NCBI GenBank assembly: GCA_035222895.1
Contig: JAVYIG010006379.1
Span: forward strand, 1-64,000
Direction of reading: 5' to 3'
Length of the DNA stretch: 64,000 bases
From: Strongylocentrotus droebachiensis
Taxonomy: Eukaryota > Echinodermata > Echinoidea > Camarodonta > Strongylocentrotidae
Translations under genes and position numbers: made by a program
In this document: positions 13,901 through 22,009 of the stretch, one piece after another
Position numbering within the stretch: the stretch's first letter is position 1
Layout: each line of letters opens with the position of its first letter
The notes under the pieces: generated by a model
The model's input: the letters and a program-made list of their open reading frames with translations, nothing else
Databases searched by the model: none
Told to the model about the DNA's origin: nothing

Positions 13901-16900
13901 GACCAGAAGTCTACATCAATACCACACTTTGTGCAGGAGGCAAAGTCAACGAATGGGGCGTGGAAGTTACCAACGCATGTCACCGGGGGTATAGTCCATG
14001 GTCGTGGTCAACACGCTTTCATTGATTTGAACGAATTTCCCCATGATCCCAACCTCACCATCACAGTCCTCCTGCGGATACTACAAAAATATGCCTCCAA
14101 CTTGCCCAAAGTCCTGTACCTCCAGCTAGATAATTGCGGCCGCGAAAACAAAAACAAATACGTTTTTGCCTTCCTGAGCCTTCTTGTAGAGCTCGAAGTC
14201 TTCAAAAAGGTAAACAGCAGCTATATCAAAGTAATACCAATCATTCATTGATAGCTTGATAGGGTGGGTGGTGATTGGGGTTTACCTCAGTTGTCCTCTA
14301 TCTTACAGTATGCGTAGAGGACAACTGAGGTTACCGCCCCCCCCCCCTCCAAAAAAAAAATATATATATATATTTTCTCATCAGCATCTAGGCCGTGCTT
14401 GTTCTGAACAAACATTGAGGCAGATCAAGCAGATTCAACACTGTTTACCTTTTAAGGCCAATGAATGTTGTTGTTACACCTAAGCCCAAATCAATTTTGT
14501 CAGATTTCAGAATCTCATGTCTGTAAATTAAAGGGAAAAGAAACTGTCTCCTTCTAAAAAGCTTTTTTGGAAAGCCAATAAAAAACAGTTTATGTCATCT
14601 GGCTCTATCAACAGATACAAAAAAATTCACTATACTGTGAGCTAATTAACACTTACTCTGAAGAGAGAGGACAAAATGCCATTTTCTGAGATAAGCATTA
14701 ATATTGGGTAATTTATGTTTGTAAGTTTTGATTTCCAATACTGTCCCTTGCACAAGCATGCACTCACTGAGCCATTGGAAAATGTGGAAAAATTTGGTTT
14801 AAAAAAAAAAAAAACACCTAATGACATACCTATTTTCTTTTTGCAAACAGGTGAAGGTGAGTTTCCTAATGGTGGGTCATACCCATGAGGATATTGATCA
14901 GTTTTTTTCACGAGTATCAACAAGGCTTAAGAAAACCAACGTCCCAACTCTGGATGCACTGCTCGACACAATCCCCAAATCCTTCAACAAGGGAGTGACA
15001 ACAGCAGAGAGGTTGCAGCCAATATACAGCAGCAAGGAGTGGCGGCTTGGTCCATGCCTTGAGGACATCAGCCAGCATAGCAGACCTCATGTCTTCCGGA
15101 TCACAAAGGGTCCAGATGGTCGTGCACTCATATCAACAAAGATGTGGTCATCCTCCCCTGAATGGATTTCTCCATGCGGTTCCCCTCATCTCCTGACTCA
15201 CCACCCAGATGGAATACCAGCCATCATCACGCCAAACTTCGACAAGGTGGATCTTCCTCGTCTTGGCAAACAAATTATGAAGATGAAGCCATTCTTGACA
15301 GCTGAGGCAATGGAAACTTGGAGGTCAACACTCGACCAGCTTCATTTAGAAGACAGAGGTACTTGAAAGATTAATTTTGAATTTACATGTATTGATTTAA
15401 GGATTTTCACTTTCACTGGCCCAAAATATTGGAATGCCCTTCCTGGCACTTTACAAGAAAAGCCCTCATTAAGGGGTTTCAAAAATGCCCTCAAGCACTT
15501 TTTGTTGCAAACGAATCAGTATAATAAGTAGTTCTCCTCTCCCTCTCTGTCTCTTTCTCTGTCTCCCTTCACCCCCTCTCTCTGTCTTCTATTTATCTTC
15601 CTGCATGTCTTCCCCCTTTTCTGTTTTTTACTCTCTCATTCTTATATTCTTCATTTATCATCATCATCTTGTCATTCTGCTAATGTTTCTGATTTGTTTT
15701 TGTCTCGTTTAATTGTTTGTTTTTCTATTGTCTGTCATGTTTTTTTGATTCTGTAATATTTTTTCAAAATTAAGTTATAAATGTATTAAGTATAATTATT
15801 ATTGTGCGAACCTACATCTAACAAGCTTTGCTTTCAAGTAGGTTCGTTTTTTCACACCACAGTATGATATAATATCCCTACATGCACTTCCAAAGAGGTT
15901 TATTACATTTTACCCTGTGTATAGTGTTTTGACACATTTTTCTTTCAATTTAAATTCCTTGCCCTGAAAATGGCAATTGTTATAAAATTGTGAAAGTACT
16001 GACCTTTTGAATGAAAAATGCCATTAAAGATAAATAAAATTATGAAAATGTAGAGGTAATGAAATTCTCTTTTTTATTAGTAATTTTCCTCCGATACTTA
16101 AAAGTTATAATTTGAATTCAGTTTTACTGACACGTTCACTTGTATCTTTACTAAGTTTTTCAATTGCAGCAGATGGTGGTGATGTTATCTTGTCAACTTA
16201 GTATAAACTGAATGTTACAGTAATTCAGTGTAAATACTGTAAATCTAGATGATTTTATTTTTAAAGTTGATATTAAAGAGACAAAATGGTTTATATATTT
16301 TGTTTGTATTTTTGTTGTTGTATGAAGGTGAAGCAGAATTCTACTGTCACTGGCCATTGATGGATCTTCTGCTCACCGAAGAACATGAGAATGAGCTCTG
16401 CCTACAACTCTCTGGGTCTTCAAGCACATATCAATCAGAGGTAGAAGAGGAAGTTCCATGTCAAGTGAGTTTAAAGCAGATATCTTTTTATGTCTCCACC
16501 GTTCCATTTGTTTCGATTTTCATAATAGCATTATATTTTACATTGTCCTGATAGTGTAAGACCATTCACCATGAATTTATTGCATGGAGTGATGATATAC
16601 AATGCTGAGGTTTTTGTTAAGGGTAATTTAGCAAATCCTATCATCAATTGCCTTGTGAAATTGAAAAATAGTAGTGTTATAAAAAAGGATTGTTACAAAG
16701 TAGTCGTGGCAGACATTGTTTATAAATGAATTGAAATTTACTTATTCTTAATGATCCTCCCCCACAATAGTACTATCTCAGATCTGCTGATAAAAATATG
16801 TCCATGAGGAGTAAATAGATAGAACATCATTAACATACCGTAAGGTAATTAAAAGTGGTGAATTGTCATTAATAATCTAATAATGTAATGCTGCCAAGAC

Positions 16901-17330
16901 TTAGATGTTATTTGTACTGTGTGCAATTTTGAATAGAAAAGAAATTTGTTAATAATTTCTTATGATACCCTTTGCCTCTCAATTATTCCAGGTCTACATC
17001 GGCCAAAAAAAGAAAAAAACAAAATCCGTTCTGACATCAGAGGGAAACATGAGGGCGTTCTACCTGGACCAATACCACCAAGAATGGCCCCAGATTGGCA
17101 AAGTAGTAGACACCATACCAGGAGAGCTACATGTACATTGGTACACTGGTACTGCCACATCACAGTGGGACCCACTCACAATTTCAACATCAGGAGAGCA
17201 ACAAGCGTGGTTAGAGTGGGTCCAGGAGTCTGCTGTCATCACTGCCCCATTTGAACTTACAAGAACATCTAAACTATCAGGTGAAATGCAAGCAGAGCTC
17301 AAGGAATTAAGGAATAAATACATAGTTTGA
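1850..17330 (+). CDS. DUF7869-family protein gene, 15 visible exons, 5' end missing
   Basis: Whole-gene entry; exons are listed separately. All exon joints keep frame: 2750 coding bases, 915 residues plus TGA at 17328-17330. I recognise the family from motifs in order: IIDGMDQ (exon at 13816), LQLDNCGRENKN (same exon), VGHTHEDIDQFFSR (exon at 14851), preceded by a Cys-containing segment (FAKCDMCTSIK) and by GVGRKRLWEM. These match my memory of animal DUF7869 proteins, a poorly characterised and often multicopy family. The spaced Asp residues suggest an RNase H/DDE-like fold, which is inference. The N-terminal region is acidic and made of repeated small exons. No terminal inverted repeats were seen around the gene, so it reads as a chromosomal gene rather than a mobile unit. 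Its function is unknown. An AATAAA at 17313-17318 overlaps the last codons. Confidence 0.85.
3062..3148 (+). CDS. DUF7869 gene, acidic repeat exon A2
   Basis: 87-bp phase 1-1 exon. It differs from A1 only near its end (codon TCT in place of TAT), with the same acceptor and donor. It is a tandem duplicate of A1 with the introns included. Its inclusion adds the same 29-residue acidic block without a frame change. Confidence 0.8.
3830..3916 (+). CDS. DUF7869 gene, acidic repeat exon A3
   Basis: 87-bp phase 1-1 exon, third near-identical copy, with changes giving HEEGT instead of HKEGY/S near the end. The splice sites are intact. It lies exactly 768 bp downstream of A2, which is the tandem repeat period. 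Confidence 0.8.
5197..5286 (+). CDS. DUF7869 gene, acidic repeat exon A4
   Basis: 90-bp phase 1-1 exon. The acceptor is CACACGCAG and the donor GTAAGT. It encodes GADMSEEECRIQFSDVEG and then a relative of the A1-A3 ending. It is more diverged than A1-A3 and its introns are unrelated, so it is an older duplicate. Confidence 0.8.
5484..6023. repeat. Poly-G/poly-C bounded repeat segment in an intron
   Basis: G run (5484-5498), short spacer, C run (5509-5518). Then about 490 bp later GGGGTCAAAATTGACC followed by a C run (6010-6023). The spacers CTCAATTTGAC and TCAAAATTGAC are related, so the two ends look like copies of one dispersed repeat. The DNA between is AT-rich without coding content. Confidence 0.45.
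6051..6205. mobile_element. MITE family 1 copy, internally deleted
   Basis: This begins AAAGGTAATACAAAGTTT and matches the left part of the elements at 8695 and 62303 (GAAAATTGGGTGGATAGTGA). It then jumps from GATATATTTGGATG to AATAGCGCCTACGGCCGT and ATATGTAGTTGTGT. The central part of the fuller copies is missing and no right terminal repeat is present. Confidence 0.7.
7000..7059 (+). CDS. DUF7869 gene, short acidic repeat exon A5
   Basis: 60-bp phase 1-1 exon after TCTATTTAG and before GTATGT. It encodes ACIHFSDVEGLHGNQSGAK, sharing the FSDVEGL-H/D-G core with A1-A4 but lacking their first ten residues. It is probably the oldest or a shortened member of the exon series. Confidence 0.7.
7738..7830 (+). 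CDS. DUF7869 gene, acidic repeat exon B1
   Basis: 93-bp phase 1-1 exon (acceptor TGTCTATAG, donor GTATAA). It encodes PLSDSEDAEALHLG, a Ser/Asp stretch, and ends AMEVENE. It has a clear paralogue in the exon at 8271. The S-D-E composition suggests a disordered acidic segment, with several SD/SE sites of the kind casein kinase 2 favours (inference). Confidence 0.75.
8271..8366 (+). CDS. DUF7869 gene, acidic repeat exon B2
   Basis: 96-bp phase 1-1 exon (acceptor CTGTCTAG, donor GTATGT). It encodes PLADSEDAEGLYWGG, then an Asp-rich run ending DAMEVENE. Its start and end match B1, with a small length change in the middle. Confidence 0.75.
8695..9184. mobile_element. MITE family 1 copy, right end lost
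   Basis: About 490 bp collinear with 62303-62796, including TACCGGTGCTCCCGGTAAA, the phrase ACCTTGAGAGGGAGCTATAC, and GCATATGCTTCCAAGATGTT. The left terminus is worn and the right terminal repeat is replaced by the polypyrimidine tract and acceptor of exon C at 9185. The element may therefore have supplied part of that intron's 3' end. Confidence 0.75.
9185..9280 (+). CDS. DUF7869 gene, acidic exon C
   Basis: 96-bp phase 1-1 exon starting right after CTCCAG and ending before GTATGC. It encodes GDLDDLDDDTGMTFSEESIAE and a basic tail ELKRIKADVQDE (partly overlapping quote). The acceptor lies at the broken right end of a MITE copy (8695-9184), so the element abuts the splice site. Confidence 0.7.
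9848..10170. mobile_element. TTAA-flanked dispersed repeat, left part
   Basis: TTAA followed by AGGGCAAGTCCACTCCAAAA and the typical following segment (TTTTGAGCAAAATCGG, GAAAGTTATGA, TGACGTCATTGCC). I remember this as a common sea urchin dispersed repeat whose two ends are inverted copies, but no right end is visible here. A second short copy lies at 12041. Confidence 0.6.
10714..10992 (+). CDS. DUF7869 gene, exon D (start of conserved region)
   Basis: 279-bp phase 1-1 exon (acceptor TTTTCAG, donor GTGAGT). It begins GIMKILGTRCCLSDC and continues through a Trp/Cys-rich part (QRCWILQYLN) to HGVGRKRLWEMRRL. The final GVGRKRL segment matches the usual start of the conserved portion of DUF7869 proteins, as I remember them. 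Several Cys and His residues could bind metal, which is inference. Confidence 0.8.
11215..11280 (-). mobile_element. SINE tail fragment, antisense
   Basis: AATAATAATA followed by GATTTATATAGCGCC and, 30 bp on, CAAGGCGCTTCA. Read on the minus strand this is the GGCGCTATATAAAT...TATTATT tail seen on tRNA-derived SINEs, and it resembles the tail of the SINE at 59864. Confidence 0.5.
11449..11723 (+). CDS. DUF7869 gene, exon E
   Basis: 275-bp exon entering in phase 1 and leaving in phase 0 (acceptor TATTTTAG, donor GTAAGT). It encodes HGAKVPLPPNSHQKGRRK at the join with exon D, then a helical stretch ALAWLKDFAAKCGDRMPDS, LPSCHSRISVYEMM, and ends HLVIPS. It is typical linker-plus-helix sequence preceding the catalytic-like core of the family. 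Confidence 0.8.
12041..12120. mobile_element. Second copy of the TTAA/AGGGCAAGTCC repeat
   Basis: About 75 bp nearly identical to 9848-9925, including the host-side sequence AGCAGGCC just before TTAA in both copies. The shared flank implies this copy arose by local duplication rather than independent insertion. Confidence 0.6.
12819..12940 (+). CDS. DUF7869 gene, exon F (Cys pair segment)
   Basis: 122-bp exon, phase 0 in, phase 2 out (acceptor TTTTTATAG, donor GTAAGA). It encodes INRFAKCDMCTSIKSKLQNC and a basic helix ending REQHLQQQ. The FAKCDxC motif is a recognisable family signature and a possible half zinc site. Confidence 0.8.
13816..14209 (+). CDS. DUF7869 gene, exon G (core with DGMDQ and LDNCGREN)
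   Basis: 394-bp exon, phase 2 in, phase 0 out (acceptor TTAAAG, donor GTAAAC). It encodes AEREKYYKHQKKAKAYPGKY, then LSVIIDGMDQKS, HVTGGIVHGRGQHAF and LYLQLDNCGRENKNKYVF. The Asp of DGMDQ and the Asp of LDNCGREN are the most conserved-looking residues. By spacing and the beta-strand context (IIID, YLQLD) they could be the first two metal ligands of an RNase H-like fold (inference). No stop or frameshift is present. Confidence 0.88.
14270..14340. repeat. Perfect 17-bp stem-loop in the exon G/H intron
   Basis: ACCTCAGTTGTCCTCTA (14284-14300) is followed after 14 bp by its exact reverse complement (14315-14331). Weaker GGGG/CCCC pairing extends the stem outward into the C run at 14337-14347. 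It could be a small fold-back repeat or a structured intronic RNA. Confidence 0.6.
14851..15358 (+). CDS. DUF7869 gene, exon H (GHTHEDIDQ core)
   Basis: 508-bp exon, phase 0 in, phase 1 out (acceptor TTTGCAAACAG, donor GTACTT). It encodes VKVSFLMVGHTHEDIDQFFS and RVSTRLKKTNVPTLDALLD, then about 120 less conserved residues ending HLEDR. The GHTHEDIDQ motif is the strongest signature of the family. Immediately after the donor, a LINE 3' end has inserted into the intron. Confidence 0.9.
15363..15806 (+). mobile_element. LINE 3' end (RT C-terminus plus 3' UTR)
   Basis: An open stretch reads FTFTGPKYWNALPGTLQ, then KPSLRGFKNALKHFLL, and stops at TAG 15529-15531. The GPxxWNxLP...SLxxFKxxLKxxLL pattern is the familiar C-terminus of non-LTR reverse transcriptase ORFs. 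About 275 bp of CT-rich 3' sequence follows, ending in ATAATTATTATT. Only the 5'-truncated tail is present, as is usual for LINE copies. The family (CR1/L2/RTE-like) cannot be settled by eye. Confidence 0.7.
16170..16201 (+). CDS. Possible alternative short terminal exon of the DUF7869 gene
   Basis: A tandem (NAGNAG) acceptor, TTGCAGCAG, lies 0.8 kb after exon H. Joined from the phase-1 donor of exon H, either AG gives an open stretch of about ten codons (ending DVILST) and then TAG at 16199-16201. This could be an alternative 3' end lacking the Tudor-like tail. There is no direct evidence that it is used. Confidence 0.2.
16328..16464 (+). CDS. DUF7869 gene, exon I
   Basis: 137-bp exon, phase 1 in, phase 0 out (acceptor TGTATGAAG after a T-rich tract, donor GTGAGT). 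It encodes GEAEFYCHWPLMDLLLTEEH and an acidic, Ser-rich stretch ending EEEVPCQ. It links the core to the C-terminal module. Confidence 0.7.
16992..17330 (+). CDS. DUF7869 gene, terminal exon J (SH3/Tudor-like tail)
   Basis: 339-bp terminal exon from acceptor ATTCCAG to TGA. It begins VYIGQKKKKTKSVL and then has an aromatic-rich stretch, QEWPQIGKVVDTIPGELHVH and WYTGTATSQWDP, ending in a coiled region ELKELRNKYIV. The W-x-IGKV ... VHWYTG pattern resembles small beta-barrel modules (Tudor/chromo/SH3-like) often found at the C-terminus of this family; that assignment is inference. AATAAA is present at 17313-17318 within the last codons. Confidence 0.85.
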   Translation, partial: VYIGQKKKKTKSVLTSEGNMRAFYLDQYHQEWPQIGKVVDTIPGELHVHWYTGTATSQWDPLTISTSGEQQAWLEWVQESAVITAPFELTRTSKLSGEMQAELKELRNKYIV

Positions 17331-19464
17331 TTTAAGGATAACGGACAGTGTTTGTCAGGGGCATGGATTCTTAAGATATAAACAAAATGTTAATTTGCAA
17401 AATGCGATATGTCCACAGAGGTGGTTCAGTAAAACGCTGTTTATTCTCCAAATGTTTACAACAGTTTTAATTCATTTTTATTTCGGACATTGTTAGGAAT
17501 CAGTATAGAGTGTAGCGATTCGAACGCGTCAAATTCATTTATTAAAAAAAAATTCAACATTAAGAAGATATATGAATACATAGATTTCTGATCACCTACC
17601 GAACTACCATTCGTCAAAAATGTACGAACGTATGACTTCGAGTTCTGCTTTCTAGGCGCGAAGAATGGCGCTATTTCAACCTCATTTCATTTGATTAGAT
17701 CGGTATTTATCGATTACAAAGATTGACCATGGACAGTGATACGTTTGAAATTGAAAAAATGTAGTGTTCGTTTCAAGAAATTATACCAGTTGAAGAATAG
17801 TATGCGCCCGCCCATACAAATTTGGGTTACAAAATTACACAACTTCACTGATGAGGAGGACAATTTTGCATGCGTTTTAGACCATTTTGTGCCAGTTTAC
17901 CCAACTTTGAGTATCAATTTCCGGTGAAAACATGATTTTCATGTGAATTTTGGAAGCATGCAGACTTAACTAATTTTCTGTTGGGGAACCTCAAATTAGA
18001 CAACTGATTTGGCAATTTCAGACATTGCTGAACACATATCAACATCAAAATATATTTTCTTTTTTCAAACGGGTCAGGTTCACGGAAAGAAAATCTAGTT
18101 ACACAACTAGGAACAAAAACTTTTCAAAATTAGACTCAGTGCTGTACAAGCGTAAATTTCGCGGAAATGTATTAACATTTCATCATATGAAAGGAAATTT
18201 TTCTGGAGATCAACTTATGCAAACATGGCTGTTCAAAAACTGTGCATGCGCGAGAAATTTGAGTCTACGTCATTCCTTGCAATATTCTCTCACGATATCG
18301 TAGCTTCTCATTTGAGGATATTATTCTTCTTGCTGTTTTGAGGCGCATGATAATTACTTACGCACGATATGCTCATTAGCGACGTGCAGCGGTCTGACTG
18401 TATATCTCAACTGTTACAGCTGTGAATTTCAATCTTGGTACTACTAGGCATAAGTGAGTATAGTGAGTATAACTCCATAGCTCTAGAAATCTTTAAACAT
18501 AGTGAGTAGGTTTAGTAGGTCAAAGGGCATGTAAGTCAATATGCATGAAATTAAACATTTGTTAGGCTTGGTATCACCATATCTCAACTATTTTGTTTGC
18601 ATGACTAATAAGAGGATAATAAAGTGATCAGACCTTTCGGCTTGTTGGTGAAAGGTAAATAAAATTAAATTCAAATTTTAATTGTAGGCTTTAATTCTGG
18701 TTATCACATTATTTCAAGAACAGCTTGAGCCATGAAATTAACTGAATTTAGGCAGAGGCATGTAGCAGACGCAGTACAGTTGCATTCATCTTGTCGATAT
18801 ATAAAGTTGAAAATATTTGGAGATTAGGTTATTGCATCTTGCGATGAAATTCTTCATTTATTAAAATGTTATTGATTCAGCTTCAAACTATGTGAGGCTT
18901 TTGTTTTGCATGCTTCTCTTGTGTGATTTCCATTGCCATGTACCCACCCTGCTTGACTCCACATCATTCACGGTATGTGGTGTGTAATTCTATTCATTCG
19001 CAGTACTTAATGAATTCAAACATTTAACACACTTAAAAGTATACAACTTTTTTGGTTATGGATATTTAAAAAAAAGGAAAGCATTAAGACAATATTGTAC
19101 AAAGAGTACTAGGATGCAGGAAGCTTTCAAATGGTATTTTCATCAACTTTATTTGGACAACCATATATTTCAGGGATGAAAACAAGGGATGCTATTTACC
19201 AAACTCATGATTGAGTTGAGCTTTTAACCAAGATGAACAAAATTTATCACTTTTGTGAAAAAGTTTAGTTTTGGGTTAAAGAAGGAATGAATTGACATGT
19301 TTTATGTATGGGTTAAGCACTTTAGCTATCTGTAAAATCAGATAGTATAACCTGTTCTCATTTTACCATGTGGTTTTGCCATTGGCTAATGCAATTGGAA
19401 TCATTTAGTACGTTTATTGTTCATAATTATGTACGTCTTATTTGTATAAAGTTTATCTATTTTC
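17331..19464. other. Intergenic DNA downstream of the DUF7869 gene
   Basis: No exon recognised. Near 18240-18255 there is TGTGCATGCGCGAGAA, which resembles an NRF1-type promoter motif, but no gene start could be tied to it. The last 100 bp belongs to the older 149-bp repeat unit described below. Confidence 0.4.
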
Positions 19465-19534
19465 GTAAATAATGAATGATACCAGATTTGAGCATTTGGG
19501 GAAGGGTCATTAAATTGGCCTGGGTTAAATTCAA

Positions 19535-21625
19535 TGAATTTTGCATTTGGTCAAAGGGGATACAAATTTCCCGTTTGGCATTTGGTCAAAGGGGATACAA
19601 ATTTCAGTTAGTCTTTCAGTCAAAGGGGATACAAATTTCAAGTTTGGCATTTGGTCCAAGGGGATAAAATTTTCTGGTTTGATATTTGGGTCAAAGGGGA
19701 TAAAAAAAATCCTGTTTGACATTTGGTCAAAGGGGATAACAAATTCTAGTTTGGCGTTTGTTCAAACTGAAGGGGATAAAAATTTCTGGTTTTGGCATTT
19801 GGTCAAAGCTAGGGATAAAAATTTCAGGTTTAGGAATTTGGTCAAAGGGGATAAAAATTTCCGGTTTTGGCATTCGGTCAAAGGGGATAAAAATTTCCAG
19901 TTTTGGCATTCGGTCAAAGGGGATAAAAATTTCCGGTTTTGGTATATGGTCAAAGGGGATAAAAATTTCCGGTTTTGGCACTTTGGTCAAAGGGGATAAA
20001 ATGTCTGGTTTTGGCATTTGGTCAAAGGGGATAAAAATTTCTGGTTTTGGCACTTTGGTCAAAGGGGATAAAAATTTCCGGTTTTGGCACTTTGGTCAAA
20101 GGGGATAAAAATTTCCGGTTTTGGCATTTGGTCAAAGGGGATAAAAATTTCCGGTTTTGTCACTTTGGTCAAAGGGGATAAAAATTTCCGGATTTGGCAT
20201 TTGGTCAAAGGGGATAAAAATTTCCGGTTTTGTCACTTTGGTCAAAGGGGATAAAAATTTCCGGTTTTGGCATTTGGTCAAAGGGGATAAAAATTTCCGG
20301 TTTTGGCATTTGGTCAAAGGGGATAAAAATTTCCGGTTTTGGCATTTGAACAAAGGGGATAAAATTTTCCGGTTTTGGTATATGGTCAAAGGGGATAAAA
20401 ATTTCTGGTTTTGGTACTTTGTTCAAAGGGGATAAAAATTTCCGGTTTTGGCATTTGGTCAAAGGGGATAAAAATTTCCGGTTTTGGCACTTTGGTCAAA
20501 GGGAATAAAAATTTCCGGTTTTGGCATTTCGTCAAAGGGGATAAAAATTTCCGGTTTTGGTATTTGGTCAAAGGGGATAAAAATTTCCGGTTTAGGCATT
20601 TGGATCAAAGAGGATAAAAATTTCCGGTTTAGGCATTTGGTCAAAGGGGATAAAATTTTCCGGTTTTGGCATTTGGTCAAAGGGGATAAAAATTTCTGGT
20701 TTTGGTACTTTGTTCAAAGGGGATAAAAATTTCCGGTTTTGGCATTTGGTCAAAGGGGATAAAAATTTCCGGTTTTGGCACTTTGGTCAAAGGGAATAAA
20801 AATTTCCGGTTTTGGCATTTCGTCAAAGGGGATAAAAATTTCCGGTTTTGGTATTTGGTCAAAGGGGATAAAAATTTCCGGTTTAGGCATTTGGATCAAA
20901 GGGGATAAAAATTTCCGGTTTAGGCATTTGGTCAAAGGGGATAAAATTTTCCGGTTTTGGCATTTGGTCAAAGGGGATAAAAATTTCTGGTTTTGTCACT
21001 TTGGTCAAAGGGGATAAAAATTTCCGGTTTTGTCACTTTGGTCAAAGGGGATAAAAATTTCCGGTTTTAGAATTTGGTCAAAGGGGATAACAAATTCTGG
21101 TTTTGGCATTTGGTCAAAGGGGATAAAAATTTCTGGTTTAGGCATTTGGGTCAAAGGGGATAAAAATTTCCGGTTTTGGCATTTGGTCAAAGGGGATAAA
21201 ATTTTCCGGTTTTGGCATTTGGTCAAAGGGGATAAAAATTTCCGGTTTTGTCACTTTGGTCAAAGGGGATAAAAATTTCTGGTTTTGGCATTTGGTCAAA
21301 GGGGATAAAAATTTCCGGTTTTGTCACTTTGGTCAAAGGGGATAAAAATTTCCGGTTTTGGCATTTGGTCAAAGGGGATAAAAATTTCTGGTTTTGTCAC
21401 TTTGGTCAAAGGGGATAAAAATTTCTGGTTTTGGCATTTGGTCAAAGGGGATAAAAATTTCCGGTTTTGGCATTTGGTCAAAGGGGATAAAAATTTCCGG
21501 TTTTGGCATTCGGTCAAAGGGGATAAAAATTTCCGGTTTTGGCACTTTGGTCAAAGGGGATAAAAATGTCTGGTTTTGGCATTTGGTCAAAGGGGATAAA
21601 TATTTCCGGTTTGGCTATTGGCTCA
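19535..21625. repeat. 36-37 bp minisatellite, nearly sixty copies
   Basis: Head-to-tail copies of a unit whose core is CAAAGGGGATAAAAATTTCC followed by GGTTTTGGCATTTGGT. The unit is 36 bp, with 37-bp variants where GCATTTGG is GCACTTTGG. The first copies (19535-19840) are the most diverged and the centre is the most uniform. Because 36 is divisible by three, long open frames appear on both strands (KGIKISGFGIWS on plus, MPKPEIFIPFDQ on minus). These are a by-product of the array, not genes. Confidence 0.95.
20411..20990. repeat. 291-bp higher-order duplication in the minisatellite
   Basis: The block beginning near 20411 is repeated almost base for base near 20702 (offset 291 bp, eight units mixing 36 and 37 bp). 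The only differences seen are a few substitutions, for example AGAGGATAA against AGGGGATAA near 20610/20901. A further 291-bp offset appears between about 21005 and 21296. This is the signature of recent unequal exchange. Confidence 0.8.
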
Positions 21626-21695
21626 CACATGTGGAGTTAATTGTATATGTATCATTCATAGGTATTTTATTATTTGTACTTGTTTATTTATATCT

Positions 21696-22000
21696 GTAAA
21701 TGTATGAAAATGTCCAGATTTTGACATTTGGTCAAAAGGGGATAAAAATGTCCGGTTTTCAAGACATGGTATTGCTATTGGCTGACTCTATCAATTGTAT
21801 ATGTATCGTCATATGTTTTTCATTATTTGTATATATTTATATTCGTAAATATTTGAAAATGTCCAGATTTGGGCATATGGTTGAAAGGGGATAACATTTT
21901 CCAGTTTCATGACATGGTTTTGCTATTGCCTTACACTAATGGATTGTATATGAATCATAGACATGTATTTCATTATTTGTACTTATGTTTGTAAATAATG
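21696..22000. repeat. Older tandem repeat of about 149 bp flanking the minisatellite
   Basis: GTAAAT followed by a variable few bases and GAAAATGTCCAGATTT occurs at 21696 and 21845, and GTAAAT again at 21991 (spacings 149 and 146 bp). Each unit contains one minisatellite-like motif (GGTCAAAAGGGGATAAAAAT, GGTTGAAAGGGGATAACATT), then ATGGT-TTGCTATTGGC, TTGTATATG and TTCATTATTTGTA. A matching half-unit with GTAAATAATGAATG sits at 19465 on the other side of the array. Confidence 0.8.
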
Positions 22001-22009
22001 AATATTCAT

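Noticed and set aside
19535-21699. Long open frames on both strands (up to about 150 codons) with 12-residue repeats
   Set aside because: They follow directly from a 36-bp tandem unit lacking stops; frames break wherever a 37-bp unit occurs, and no start or splice context supports a gene.
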